This document shows, in pieces, positions 37,590 to 47,046 of a stretch of DNA of 64,000 nt; the first letter of the stretch is position 1, and each line of letters starts with the position of its first letter. The stretch lies in contig CALURV010000016.1 of the NCBI GenBank assembly GCA_944323285.1, positions 1-64,000 on the forward strand. Reading direction: 5' to 3'. The translations under genes were made by a program, and so were the position numbers. The notes under the pieces are model-generated. The model saw nothing but the letters and a program-made list of their open reading frames with translations. It made no database searches and had not been told where the DNA came from. This stretch comes from Candidatus Gastranaerophilales bacterium. Its GTDB lineage: Bacteria > Cyanobacteriota > Vampirovibrionia > Gastranaerophilales > Gastranaerophilaceae.

Positions 37590-39389
37590 TTATTTTTTGT
37601 TTTTTTGTATTTCTTTTAGTTTTTCTTTTGCTGTTTTCTTTATTTCTTTTATTTCCTCTAAGCCTTCTTCGTTATTTGTAGAACTCGTTGCTTTAGTTGT
37701 AATAAAATTATTGTTAATTAGGTAACTGTTCATACTGAAACTTAAAGAATCTCCTGAGAATATTTCTGCAGCTTTTTCTACATCGGTTAGTATCTTTTTA
37801 TGCCATATGTCCGCGTATTCTTTTGTTTCACCATTAATTGTAAATGTTGCTCCTTCTTGTTTCATTAATTGATTTCCTTGTCCGTCAAAATCATCAATTA
37901 ATGTTGTTTCATCTGTTGTGCCAAGATTTATTTCCGTAATTCCTACATCTTTTAATGATACAGCTTCAGAACCATAGCCGTTTAATTTTAATTTTAATCC
38001 GAAGTTTTCTTCTAAAAATTCTATATCCTTAATATCAAGTGTGTTATCATTTGTTCCATTTATTAAATTATTTTGTTTGGCGAGCTCTTTTAGTGCTTCA
38101 AAACCATCTTTGAATCCATCTTTTATACCGTCACCATCTAAGTCAGTATTGTTTCCGAAACACTCAGACCCGTCTTCACCAGATATACCATTTCCATCCT
38201 TATCAAATACTAATACAGCATCAGCGGAGTCATTTATTTTGTCTAATATTCCATCACCATCTATATCATAGTTGATTATATTAGAAGATGTTTTCACTCC
38301 ATCTCCATTTATATCAAAAGATAATGGTGAACATGTAGAGTAACAAGCATTAAATTCGCAGAATGTATCACAATCATCCATATAGAATACTGTAGAGCCA
38401 GTTCCGTCATCTTTCTTTGTGAATCCACTGATATTTCCATTGCCACTGGCTATTATGTCATAACCACCACTTGGACAATACATTCTTGCTAATGAACTGT
38501 TTGCAGACATATCGTATATGTGATATTGGTTATCTTGTTTACCTTGGGCAAATATGTATCTCGGCTCACCATTATCTAATTTTTCAGTAAGATCTATATT
38601 GTTTTCTTCAACCAATTTCCATTCATCTTCTGATACTAAAGATAACATGCTGTTATTTAGTTCTTCTTCTGCTGCTGCTTTTTCTGTTTCTATATTACTT
38701 TTCTTTGTTGTGATTGCTGATAAGTTATTTTCTAAAGTAGAAATTTGACTTTCATATTGTGAAATAGTATTTGATTTATTTTCTAAATCACGACTTAATG
38801 AACTTATTGCATCTTCTAAGTTTGCTTTTTCACTATATAAACTTGATAATTGACTATAATATGATGATAATTTTGAACAAGCAGCTTTTATTTCATCTTC
38901 AGATGAATTACCGTCAGCATTATCCACTATTTTCTTTTGCTTTTCTATTTGTTTATTTATTTTTTCTATTTTAGAATTTGTTTCTTCAAGTTTCTTCTGT
39001 TTCTCTTTTAGTTCTTCTTCTATTTCATCATATTCTTTTTGTACTTTTTCTAACTTCTCGGTAATTTCTTGTATTTGTGATTCCTTTAAAGATATTTGTT
39101 CATCCAAATATGCAATTTGAGAAGTATATGTTGATATATTTGATTTTAAATCTTGGATTCTTGAAAATGCACTAGTTGCATTGGTACTGTCAATATCACT
39201 AATGTTTTTAAGCTGTGATGAAAGTTCATCTAATTTATTTGATATTTCATCTGATAATTTTACTGTATCGTTTTCAGTTTCTGTTGTTACAACTCCTTGA
39301 GAGGATTCGGTTGTTGATTCTTTTTTGTCAGTTTCTTTAATATATTCTTCTACTGATTTTCCGCTGTTTAATTTATTAATGTAACTCAA
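37590..39389 (-). CDS. Large coiled-coil protein with EF-hand-like calcium loops
   Basis: A 599-residue protein from a TTG start preceded by AAAGGAG. Residues about 45-275 are long coiled coil (IEEELKEKQKKLEETNSKIE). From about 355 to 430 there are four D-x-D-G-D-G type loops (DINGDGVKTSS, DIDGDGILDK, DKDGNGISGE, DLDGDGIKDG), as in dockerin or EF-hand calcium sites. A Cys-rich patch (DDCDTFCEFNACYSTC) just precedes them. A C-terminal helical tail is Lys/Glu rich. There is no signal peptide or membrane helix, which is odd for calcium loops usually found outside cells. No named family is recognised. Confidence 0.72.
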   Translation of the reverse strand: MSYINKLNSGKSVEEYIKETDKKESTTESSQGVVTTETENDTVKLSDEISNKLDELSSQLKNISDIDSTNATSAFSRIQDLKSNISTYTSQIAYLDEQISLKESQIQEITEKLEKVQKEYDEIEEELKEKQKKLEETNSKIEKINKQIEKQKKIVDNADGNSSEDEIKAACSKLSSYYSQLSSLYSEKANLEDAISSLSRDLENKSNTISQYESQISTLENNLSAITTKKSNIETEKAAAEEELNNSMLSLVSEDEWKLVEENNIDLTEKLDNGEPRYIFAQGKQDNQYHIYDMSANSSLARMYCPSGGYDIIASGNGNISGFTKKDDGTGSTVFYMDDCDTFCEFNACYSTCSPLSFDINGDGVKTSSNIINYDIDGDGILDKINDSADAVLVFDKDGNGISGEDGSECFGNNTDLDGDGIKDGFKDGFEALKELAKQNNLINGTNDNTLDIKDIEFLEENFGLKLKLNGYGSEAVSLKDVGITEINLGTTDETTLIDDFDGQGNQLMKQEGATFTINGETKEYADIWHKKILTDVEKAAEIFSGDSLSFSMNSYLINNNFITTKATSSTNNEEGLEEIKEIKKTAKEKLKEIQKNKK

Positions 39390-39591
39390 AATAGAACTCC
39401 TTTCGATACTAATAATATTTTTATATCGGGTCTTTCTTTCATTACTTTAATGTTTTTATTCAAATATTAATAAAAATTAACTTTTTATTATTTAATATAA
39501 ATTTAAAATTGATTTTGTAATTGATTAATTTTTATTAAGAATAATTGATATTTTTTTTCTCTTCCGTAAAAATAAATTTGGAGAGTAGATT

Positions 39592-40635
39592 TTGGCTAAT
39601 TATTATAATAAAGATTTATATAAAATTTTGGATTTGAACTTTGATGCTTCGTTTGATGAAATTAAAGTTGCGTATCGAAAATTGGTTAGAATGTATCATC
39701 CCGATGTTTCTAAAAATATTGATAATGCTGATAAGTTTAAAGAAATACAAGAAGCATATGAAATTTTAATTAATGAAGATTCCAGAAAAAAATATGATAT
39801 TTTACATGGATTCTATCGTCAAAAATTAAAAAAAGACTATGAACAAAAATTAAAAGATTCAAGTAATAAATATGATTCTTATATTAAAAAAACTGAAAAA
39901 AAAGTTAAAAAAGATGAAAATTTTTCTAGTTCTATTAATGAAGCATTAGATAATTTATTTTATGGTAAAAAATTAAATAATAATCGAAATCAAAGTAATG
40001 CAATAAATGGTGAAGATATAAATATAGATATTTCTATTTCAAGTTTTGAAGCTTTTAATGGAACAAATAGAAAAGTTAATATTTTGCATACTCAACCTTG
40101 TTCTCATTGTAATGGAAGAAAATTTATTAATGGCTCTGAATGTCCTATGTGTAAAGGAACCGGTGAGCTTTCTATTCAAAAGAAGATTAATGTTAAAATA
40201 CCCAAAGGTGTTAAAACCGGTTCTAAAGTCAGGGTAAGGAAAGAAGGTAACAAAGGTTTATATGGCGGTAAAGATGGGGATTTGTATTTAATAATTAATG
40301 TTGAAAAAAATCCTTATTTTGATATTGATGGTTTAGATATTATATGTAATCTTCCTATAACTCCGTATGAAGCAGTTCTGGGTGCTGAAATTTCTCTTCC
40401 TATTCCAATGGGGAACATTATGGTTAAAATACCACCTATGACTTCTTCCGGACAAAAACTTAAAATTCCTTCGCAAGGTCTTGAAAACAGAAATAAAACA
40501 AAAAAAGGTGATATTATTATTACGGTTTCCATTAAGCTTCCGAATAATTTGTCTAATGAAGAAAAAATTTTATATGAAAAACTAAAAAATATTTCATCTT
40601 TTGATATTAGGAAAGATTTTAATAATGTCAAATAA
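39592..40635 (+). CDS. DnaJ-type co-chaperone with half zinc finger
   Basis: A 347-residue protein from a TTG start with GGAGAG seven bases upstream. The J domain (3-70) has the HPD motif in MYHPDVSK. A charged Lys/Asn-rich linker replaces the Gly/Phe region. The zinc region has only two CxxC pairs (CSHCNGR, then CPMCKGTGE near residues 170-190) where DnaJ has four, so one zinc site is expected. The two C-terminal substrate barrels follow (IPKGVKTGSKVRVRKEG; LPIPMGNIMVKIPP). It should stimulate DnaK. It overlaps queE by 11 nt. Confidence 0.85.
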   Translation: MANYYNKDLYKILDLNFDASFDEIKVAYRKLVRMYHPDVSKNIDNADKFKEIQEAYEILINEDSRKKYDILHGFYRQKLKKDYEQKLKDSSNKYDSYIKKTEKKVKKDENFSSSINEALDNLFYGKKLNNNRNQSNAINGEDINIDISISSFEAFNGTNRKVNILHTQPCSHCNGRKFINGSECPMCKGTGELSIQKKINVKIPKGVKTGSKVRVRKEGNKGLYGGKDGDLYLIINVEKNPYFDIDGLDIICNLPITPYEAVLGAEISLPIPMGNIMVKIPPMTSSGQKLKIPSQGLENRNKTKKGDIIITVSIKLPNNLSNEEKILYEKLKNISSFDIRKDFNNVK

Positions 40636-41296
40636 AACTTTTATAAAAGAAATTTTTGAATCTATTCAGGGGGAAGGTCCTTATATCGGCTATAAACAGC
40701 TATTTGTTCGGTTTTCTAATTGTAATTTGAATTGTTCTTATTGTGATACTGATTTTAAATCTGATATAAAAGAATATACACCTTCTTCACTTATTGAAAT
40801 TGTTAATAGATATTTTAATATACATTCAATAAGCCTTACTGGAGGTGAGCCTTTATTGGAAGTTTCTTTCCTTAAAGAATTTTTACCTCTTGTTAATAAG
40901 AAAATATATCTTGAAACAAATGGTACTTTATTTACTAATTTAAAAGAAATAGTGAATTTAATCGATATTATTTCTATGGATGTAAAGATAAATTCTTCTT
41001 CAAAAAATGGAAATTTATTTGATTTACATAAAAAATTTATTAAAATAGCTTTAGATAATAACAAAGAAATTTTTATAAAACTTGTTTTTGATGAAAATAT
41101 TACTGAAGAAGAAATAATTAATACAATTAATCTTGCAAAAGAAAATGACATTTTAATTGTGCTTCAGCCAAAAATGGAAGGGAAAACTTTGTGTGTTTCT
41201 GACCCTGTTATCAATTATGTATTAAATTCATTTATAAAAAAATACCAAAATGTAAGATTAATCCCACAAGTGCATAAATTTATTAATGTTCAATAA
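40625..41296 (+). CDS. queE: 7-carboxy-7-deazaguanine synthase
   Basis: A 223-residue radical SAM enzyme making CDG, the ring-contracting step to preQ0 and queuosine. From the start chosen here (AGGAAAG upstream; the frame is open eight codons earlier) it reads IKEIFESIQGEGPYIGYKQL, then FVRFSNCNLNCSYCDTD with cluster cysteines 33, 37 and 40, LTGGEPLL near 73, and LETNGT. These are QueE signatures. It is translationally linked to the DnaJ-like gene, an unusual neighbour. Other que genes are not in the window, but tgt is. Confidence 0.9.
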   Translation: MSNKTFIKEIFESIQGEGPYIGYKQLFVRFSNCNLNCSYCDTDFKSDIKEYTPSSLIEIVNRYFNIHSISLTGGEPLLEVSFLKEFLPLVNKKIYLETNGTLFTNLKEIVNLIDIISMDVKINSSSKNGNLFDLHKKFIKIALDNNKEIFIKLVFDENITEEEIINTINLAKENDILIVLQPKMEGKTLCVSDPVINYVLNSFIKKYQNVRLIPQVHKFINVQ

Positions 41297-41342
41297 ATTA
41301 AAAATTTTGATATAATGATAAAAGATATATTGGGGAGTTTTA

Positions 41343-42101
41343 ATGACAGTATCAATTGCAATTACAGGAAAAAGCGGAAGCGGTAAAACTACTATTGTAA
41401 AGGCTTTGTGGCATGTTATAAGAGAAAAACATCCGGATAAATCTGTTTTGTTATTTGACAATGATTTAACTGCAGAATTGGGGCATAGCTTTGGTAAAGA
41501 TATCCGTCAAACAATATATGGAATAAGAAGCGGTAAACATGAATATAAAACCGGTATTCCTGAAAATATGACAAAACAGGAATATATAGAATGGGCTCTT
41601 GAGGATATTCTTGTCCCTTTAGACGATAATACAGATATTATCGTCTCTTGGCTTATTGGTTCTAAAGATTGCAGATGCCCTATTACTAAACAAATTAATG
41701 ATGCTCTTGTTAAACTTATTCAAAGATATGATTTTGTTATTTTTGATTGTGAATTTGACTTGAAATATTTGCATCAACTTGTGGATATACCAATTAATGT
41801 TACTTTAGTAATTGCAAGACCCAATGAAGCTTCTATTCATTTAGCTAAGAGAATTGAAGAATATTCTGCTAAATACGCTGCCGGAGAACAATTGGGAGTA
41901 ATTTTGAATAAAGTTAATAAACAAGAAATTGAACCATTGTTAGCTCTTTTAAATAAATATGATTTAACAACTATTGGTACTATTTCTAAAGATGATGAAT
42001 TAAAAATTAACAGAATCTCTAAAGAATCAAAAGTTGTACAAAAAGCAATGGAAGAACTTTATTATAGATTAAATATTCCGCAGAATGAGGAAAACAAATG
42101 A
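41343..42101 (+). CDS. CooC-like P-loop ATPase
   Basis: A 252-residue MinD/ParA-superfamily protein with the Walker A loop GKSGSGKTT (residues 9-17), LFDNDLTAELGHSFG as switch region, and YDFVIFDCEFDLKYLHQLV as Walker B region. The segment WLIGSKDCRCPITKQINDALV resembles the Cys-containing part of CooC, the nickel-insertion ATPase of CO dehydrogenase. The usual deviant lysine (KGGxGK) is replaced by GKSGSGK. It overlaps folD by 4 nt. No CO dehydrogenase is seen here, so metal delivery is only a suggestion; a kinase role is an alternative. Confidence 0.7.
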   Translation: MTVSIAITGKSGSGKTTIVKALWHVIREKHPDKSVLLFDNDLTAELGHSFGKDIRQTIYGIRSGKHEYKTGIPENMTKQEYIEWALEDILVPLDDNTDIIVSWLIGSKDCRCPITKQINDALVKLIQRYDFVIFDCEFDLKYLHQLVDIPINVTLVIARPNEASIHLAKRIEEYSAKYAAGEQLGVILNKVNKQEIEPLLALLNKYDLTTIGTISKDDELKINRISKESKVVQKAMEELYYRLNIPQNEENK

Positions 42102-42949
42102 CTATTATTTTAGATGGGAAAAAAACTGCGAATAAAATATTGGAAAATATTAAAGAACAAACTAAACAGTTTTCAAAAAAACCTAAATTAGCTGTTGTTC
42201 TTGTCGGTGATAATCCTGCCAGCGAAATATATGTCAAAAATAAAAGTTTAAAAGCTGAAAGTATTGGCTTTGAATCCCTTGTTATAAACCTTCCTTCTGA
42301 TGTTACTGATGATAATGTATTAGAGCATATATTTATTCTTAATGAAGATACAAATATAAATGCGATTTTAGTTCAACTTCCATTACCTCAACATTTAAAT
42401 ACTCAAAAAATCATTGAAGCAATTGATCCCATTAAAGATGTAGATGGATTTACTTCTTATAATTTTGGAAGATTAGTTTTAGGTTATAATCCATACGCAA
42501 TTCCTTGTACTCCGAAAGGTATTATAAGATTGATTGATGAATATAATATTGATTTGGAAGGGAAGAATGTATTAGTTATAGGTAGATCTAATATTGTAGG
42601 AAAACCTGTTTCATTATTATTACAAAGCAGAAATGCTACTGTAGTTATGGCTCATAGTAAATCTGTTGATATCAAATCTTGGGCGAAAAAATCAGATATT
42701 ATAATTTCTGCTGTTGGAAAAGCTAATTTTATAAATCCAGATTTTATTAAGCAAGATGCTGTTGTTATTGATGTAGGAATTAACAGAAATAATAATGTAA
42801 TAACAGGAGATGTTGATTTTATTAGTGTTGCTCCTTTAACTTCTTTTATTACTCCAGTTCCGGGAGGTGTTGGTCCTATGACGATTGCTATGCTTATGGA
42901 AAATACTTTTGAGCTTTTCAAAATTCAGCATTCTTTATTTCTAATTTAA
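42098..42949 (+). CDS. folD: Methylene-THF dehydrogenase / methenyl-THF cyclohydrolase
   Basis: A 283-residue bifunctional enzyme that converts 5,10-methylene-THF to 10-formyl-THF, the formyl donor used by Fmt. Signatures are ASEIYVKNKSLKAESIG (catalytic Lys near 50), QLPLPQHLN, PIKDVDGFTSYN, VIGRSNIVGKPVSLLL for NADP, and TPVPGGVGPMTIAML at the end. The start overlaps the CooC-like gene (ATGA) so the two are coupled. Confidence 0.96.
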   Translation: MTIILDGKKTANKILENIKEQTKQFSKKPKLAVVLVGDNPASEIYVKNKSLKAESIGFESLVINLPSDVTDDNVLEHIFILNEDTNINAILVQLPLPQHLNTQKIIEAIDPIKDVDGFTSYNFGRLVLGYNPYAIPCTPKGIIRLIDEYNIDLEGKNVLVIGRSNIVGKPVSLLLQSRNATVVMAHSKSVDIKSWAKKSDIIISAVGKANFINPDFIKQDAVVIDVGINRNNNVITGDVDFISVAPLTSFITPVPGGVGPMTIAMLMENTFELFKIQHSLFLI

Positions 42950-43114
42950 AATTGTAATATTTTTTAATATATTTTTTGTCTTAAAAACCTTATCTTATAT
43001 GATATAAAAAATTTTTTAGAAAAACTTTTATTATTTTTTTTTAATATCATGTTTAAAAAAAATAATAAACTGGTATATATATAGTAGTTATGAGAGATAA
43101 CCTCTTTGCAAGTA

Positions 43115-43402
43115 ATGGTCAAGAAAGATATGTTTTTAGAGTACAAAGTTAATGAATTACAAGTTCAGCCGGCATGGTTAAAGACTCTTTACGATTTAGT
43201 AGAAGAACTAAATTGTAAGTGCCAAACTTACATTGATGAATCATATAATCGCAGTAATAAAAACTTTGATAAAATGCGTACAATAAAAATTTATGGCTCT
43301 GATACTATGCTTGGTTGGTTCAAATTAAGAATGGAAAGATATTCTCATTTTATCTTTAATTTTAATGAACAACCTGATATCAAGAGTGGATTTGTAGAAT
43401 AG
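43115..43402 (+). CDS. Small unknown cytoplasmic protein
   Basis: A protein of about 95 residues; the frame is also open from a TTG at 43106. It contains QPAWLKTLYDLVEELNCKCQ, then YIDESYNRSN, MRTIKIYGSDTMLGWFKLRM and FIFNFNEQPDIKSG. No signal peptide or membrane helix is present. The sequence looks like a compact alpha/beta domain but matches no family I know. No clear ribosome binding site precedes the ATG at 43115, and an ATG at 43130 is another option. A GNRA-loop terminator follows, which supports it as a real transcription unit. Confidence 0.55.
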   Translation: MVKKDMFLEYKVNELQVQPAWLKTLYDLVEELNCKCQTYIDESYNRSNKNFDKMRTIKIYGSDTMLGWFKLRMERYSHFIFNFNEQPDIKSGFVE

Positions 43403-43435
43403 TTGTGAATAGTTATTGTTTAGTTTAGACATTGA

Positions 43436-43461
43436 GCACCGGCGAGAGCCGGTTCTTTTTT
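43436..43461 (+). terminator. Terminator with GAGA tetraloop
   Basis: Stem ACCGGC / GCCGGT around a GAGA loop, then TTCTTTTTTTA. It ends the small gene at 43115; the last T's touch the stop of the convergent gene. Confidence 0.85.
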
Positions 43462-43703
43462 TATTCTTTTATAGCTTCGAATGCTATTATGTGATCATCA
43501 CATATATATATACTATCTCGGTGTTCAGCGTTTCTACATCCATCTGTAAATTGAATATCTACATTTTCTAAGCAAACAACATCTTCATCATCATAATTTT
43601 CAACAAGACAGCCTGTTGCACAAAATTTCATAGTACAAATTCTTACTTTTTTACTGCATTTATTTTTTATTACATTAAGTAATGATTTTCTTTTATCCCG
43701 CAT
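43461..43703 (-). CDS. Small cysteine-rich protein of unknown function
   Basis: An 80-residue protein. The frame is open 16 codons further upstream, but AAGGAG six bases before ATG 43703 decides the start. After a basic beginning (MRDKRKSLLNVIKNKCSKK) come clustered cysteines (CTMKFCATGC) and further Cys in VVCLENV, DGCRNA and YICDDH, seven in total. A metal-binding fold is plausible but no known family is recognised. No signal peptide is seen, so the Cys are probably metal ligands rather than disulfides. Confidence 0.6.
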   Translation of the reverse strand: MRDKRKSLLNVIKNKCSKKVRICTMKFCATGCLVENYDDEDVVCLENVDIQFTDGCRNAEHRDSIYICDDHIIAFEAIKE

Positions 43704-43847
43704 TTTTTCTCCTTTTTTATACAGAATAAAATCTATTTGAAAGAAAATCATTGTATAGTATGGTTAACTTCTATAGTCAATGTTTTTTATTTTTAACTCA
43801 TTCATAATTTATAAGAAAAATATTATAAATTTTTGTTTGGAGGTTTT

Positions 43848-44387
43848 ATGACAACAAATATTATTAAGCATTCCAGAAATCTGCTAATTAGTGAAGGAAT
43901 ATTTCTAATTATTATAGGTCTTTTTATTATTTATATGTCTCAAGCAGCTACTTTATTTTTTTCTTTATTGTTAAGTATTGGATTATTTTTTATAGGCATA
44001 TATAGAACAATTAATTCAATTATTACAAGAAAAGATATTGCAGCACCTTTTATAACAATAATGTCAGGACTTTTGTTATCAATAATTGGTCTTTATCTCA
44101 TTTTAAATCCACTATTTAATAGTATGGTGTTAACAATAGGTATTGCTCTATTTTTGTTAGTAGAAAGTGTAAATTCTTTTTCAACGGCTGTATCGGTAAA
44201 AGGGTTTAAACAGTTATTTTGGATAGCTCTTTCTACAGGAATTGTCCAATTACTTCTTGCAATAATAATAATTTGGGGGCTTCCTTATACTGCTTTATGG
44301 CTTTTAGGTATGATTATCGGAATTAACTTTGTATTCTCAGGTATTAGTTGTATCTCAGGATATATTTATTCAAAAGATTTAGCATAG
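43848..44387 (+). CDS. HdeD/DUF308 family membrane protein
   Basis: A 179-residue protein with six hydrophobic helices arranged as three pairs, the layout of HdeD and DUF308. [16 protein letters not shown] and [17 protein letters not shown] are near-repeats. The frame is open from a TTG at 43833, but GGAGG lies five bases before ATG 43848. HdeD is linked to acid stress in E. coli; the function here is unknown. Its end overlaps rmlA by 9 bp (convergent). Confidence 0.78.
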   Translation: MTTNIIKHSRNLLISEGIFLIIIGLFIIYMSQAATLFFSLLLSIGLFFIGIYRTINSIITRKDIAAPFITIMSGLLLSIIGLYLILNPLFNSMVLTIGIALFLLVESVNSFSTAVSVKGFKQLFWIALSTGIVQLLLAIIIIWGLPYTALWLLGMIIGINFVFSGISCISGYIYSKDLA

Positions 44388-45248
44388 TTCTTTAATATAT
44401 TGATAATATGGATTATTAGAATATTTATTGGCAATATTTAATAAAGTTTCTTTTGGAATGTAACCCATTCTATATGCAACTTCTTCAAGACAAGCAATTT
44501 TAATTCCTTGATTATCTTCAATGGTTTTTATAAATTGTGAAGCTTGAAGAAGTGATTCATGTGTTCCTGTATCTAACCAGGCAAAACCTCTGCCTAATAT
44601 TTCAACAGATACTTTATTTTCTTTAAGATAAATATTATTCAAGTCTGTAATTTCAAGTTCACCTCTTGCTGATGGTTTTAAGTTTAATGCATAATCAATA
44701 ACCTTGTTGTCATAAAAATAAAGACCGGTTACCGCATATTTAGACTTTGGATTAGAAGGTTTCTCTTCAATAGAAATTGCTTTATTATTTTTATCAAATT
44801 CTACAACACCAAAACGCTGCGGATCTTTTACTTGGTAAGCAAATAATGTTGCACCATCTTGATTTGATGTTCTTTCCTTCGCCTTTTTTAATATCCCGGA
44901 AAAAGCAGGACCATAAAATATATTGTCTCCAAGAATGAGAGCAACTGAATCATTGCCAATAAATTCTTTTCCCAAAATAAATGCTTGAGCAAGACCATCT
45001 GGCGATGGTTGTTCTTTGTATTCAAAATTTACACCAAATTGTGAACCATCATTTAATAATTTTTTAAAGTTAGGTAAATCTTGCGGTGTTGAAATTATAA
45101 GTATATCTTTTATGCCGGCAAGCATTAATACTGATATTGGATGATATATCATTGGTTTATCATATATTGGCAATAGTTGTTTTGATATTGCCATTGTGCA
45201 AGGGTACAGTCTTGTTCCTGCTCCGCCAGCCAGTACTATTCCTTTCAT
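44379..45248 (-). CDS. rmlA: Glucose-1-phosphate thymidylyltransferase
   Basis: A 289-residue nucleotidyltransferase, first step to dTDP-L-rhamnose. It shows [43 protein letters not shown] near residue 110, [20 protein letters not shown], and [15 protein letters not shown] near 220. It is the last gene of rmlC-rmlB-rmlD-rmlA, all overlapping by 1-4 nt. The gene order and fusions are the simple four-enzyme set. Confidence 0.96.
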   Translation of the reverse strand: MKGIVLAGGAGTRLYPCTMAISKQLLPIYDKPMIYHPISVLMLAGIKDILIISTPQDLPNFKKLLNDGSQFGVNFEYKEQPSPDGLAQAFILGKEFIGNDSVALILGDNIFYGPAFSGILKKAKERTSNQDGATLFAYQVKDPQRFGVVEFDKNNKAISIEEKPSNPKSKYAVTGLYFYDNKVIDYALNLKPSARGELEITDLNNIYLKENKVSVEILGRGFAWLDTGTHESLLQASQFIKTIEDNQGIKIACLEEVAYRMGYIPKETLLNIANKYSNNPYYQYIKELC

Positions 45249-46066
45249 TCACACCTCAAATCTATATAATCCTTTAAAGCTTCTTTCCAGTCTCTGCAAA
45301 TATTATTATTTTCCATTACACTATATTTAGGTCTTTTAGCAGGACGCGGAAATTCTTCTGTTTTGCAAGGTTTTAAGTTGACTTTTAAATTGCATAATTT
45401 AAAAATTTCTTTTGCAAAACCATACCAGCTTGTTTCTCCTGAACCGCATACATGGTATATTCCATAAGGTTTTTCTTCTTTTATTATTTTTACAATCCCT
45501 CTTGCAAGTTCAACTGTCCAAGTTGGGCATCCTTCTTGATCTTCAACTACTTTTAATTCTTCTTTTTCTGCTAAAGATATCATTGTTTCAACAAAGTTTT
45601 TCCCATGATGACCATATAACCAGCTTGTTCTTGTTATATAATATTTATCGCATTTCTTTACTTCTTCTTCACCTTTAAGTTTAGATTCGCCATATACATT
45701 TAAAGGATTTGGTTTATCATTTGGAAGATATTTTTCTTTCTTTGTTCCATCAAAAACATAATCTGTAGAAATATAAATAAGCGTTATATCATGTTTTTTG
45801 CAAGCATTTACTATGTTCACAGTGCCTTCATAATTTATTTTAAAAGCTTTTTCTTTTTCTTCTTCAGCTTTATCTACATTTGTGTATGCCCCAAGATGAA
45901 CAATATAATCTGGCATTATCTCTTCTATTTTAAATGAAACATCATCCTCTTTTGTAAAATCCATATTATTGACGTCTGTTTCAATTACTTCAAAACCTTC
46001 ATCTTCTAAAATAGGACATAAATCCTGTCCTAGCATCCCTTTTGCCCCTGTTACAAGAATTTTCAT
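45245..46066 (-). CDS. rmlD: dTDP-4-dehydrorhamnose reductase
   Basis: A 273-residue NAD(P)H-dependent reductase giving dTDP-L-rhamnose. It starts [19 protein letters not shown], has [18 protein letters not shown], the active-site [18 protein letters not shown] with [12 protein letters not shown] (Y-x3-K), [15 protein letters not shown], and the RPAKRPKYS stretch near the end. It overlaps rmlA by 4 nt and rmlB by 1 nt. Confidence 0.95.
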   Translation of the reverse strand: MKILVTGAKGMLGQDLCPILEDEGFEVIETDVNNMDFTKEDDVSFKIEEIMPDYIVHLGAYTNVDKAEEEKEKAFKINYEGTVNIVNACKKHDITLIYISTDYVFDGTKKEKYLPNDKPNPLNVYGESKLKGEEEVKKCDKYYITRTSWLYGHHGKNFVETMISLAEKEELKVVEDQEGCPTWTVELARGIVKIIKEEKPYGIYHVCGSGETSWYGFAKEIFKLCNLKVNLKPCKTEEFPRPAKRPKYSVMENNNICRDWKEALKDYIDLRCE

Positions 46067-47046
46067 TATACAAGCCCTGCTTTCTTGTTCTCAATATGCT
46101 GCATCCAGTCTTGATTATTTAAATACCAATCAATTGTTAATTTTATGCCTTCTTCGAAGGTTAAAGACGGGCTCCAGTGAAGCTCTGATTGGATTTTGTC
46201 ATTACAAATTGCATATCTTCTGTCGTGACCTAATCTATCTTTTACATATTGAATAGAGCTTTCATCTTTACCCATAGCTTCAAGAATCAGTTTAGTAATT
46301 TCTAAATTTGTTTTTTCATTATGCCCGCCTATATTATAAATTTCACCTTCTCTTCCTTTATGAAGAACAGTATCAATAGCACTGCAATGGTCATAAACAT
46401 ATAACCAGTCTCTAACATTTAATCCATCACCATATACAGGTACTTTTTCATTTTTAAGCAATTTTGATATGAAAAATGGTATTAATTTTTCGGGATATTG
46501 GTATGGTCCATAATTATTTGAACATCTTGTATTAAGAACAGGAAGTTTATAAGTTTCAAAATATGCTCTTACAAGTAAATCAGCACTTGCTTTAGAAGCT
46601 GAATATGGGCTGTTTGGAGCTAATGGAGTTGTTTCATAAAAATATCCGTCTTTTCCTAAAGAACCATATACTTCATCTGTTGAAACTTGTAGAAAACGTT
46701 GTATACCAAGTTCTTTTGCCGCTTGTAATAAATTTAAAGTTCCTGCTACATTTGTTTCTATAAATATTTCAGGTCCTGTTATTGATCTATCTACATGACT
46801 TTCTGCCGCAAAATTTATTATACAATCTGTTTCTGCTACAATATCTCTTACTAACTTTTTGTCGCATATATTTCCGTGTATAAATGTATAATTCTTATTG
46901 TCTTTTATATCATCCAGATTTTCAATGTTTCCTGCATAAGTTAGTGCATCTATGTTTATAATTTTATAGTCATTGTATTTCGTAAGCATATGCCGAATAA
47001 AGCAACTACCAATAAAACCTGCTCCGCCTGTAACTAGTATTTTCAT
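46066..47046 (-). CDS. rmlB: dTDP-glucose 4,6-dehydratase
   Basis: A 326-residue extended short-chain dehydrogenase. KILVTGGAGFIGSCFIRHML binds NAD, NFAAESHVDRSI is the family signature, STDEVYGSLG holds the catalytic Asp/Glu pair, and YSASKASADLLV holds Y-x3-K. RCSNNYGPYQYPEKLIP and VRDWLYVYDHC follow. All fit RmlB. It is placed between rmlC and rmlD. Confidence 0.96.
   Translation of the reverse strand: MKILVTGGAGFIGSCFIRHMLTKYNDYKIINIDALTYAGNIENLDDIKDNKNYTFIHGNICDKKLVRDIVAETDCIINFAAESHVDRSITGPEIFIETNVAGTLNLLQAAKELGIQRFLQVSTDEVYGSLGKDGYFYETTPLAPNSPYSASKASADLLVRAYFETYKLPVLNTRCSNNYGPYQYPEKLIPFFISKLLKNEKVPVYGDGLNVRDWLYVYDHCSAIDTVLHKGREGEIYNIGGHNEKTNLEITKLILEAMGKDESSIQYVKDRLGHDRRYAICNDKIQSELHWSPSLTFEEGIKLTIDWYLNNQDWMQHIENKKAGLV

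Noticed and set aside
43090-43152. A 20-codon frame (MRDNLFASNGQERYVFRVQS) overlapping the small gene's start
   Set aside because: No ribosome binding site and too short to judge; it might be a leader peptide but nothing else supports it.
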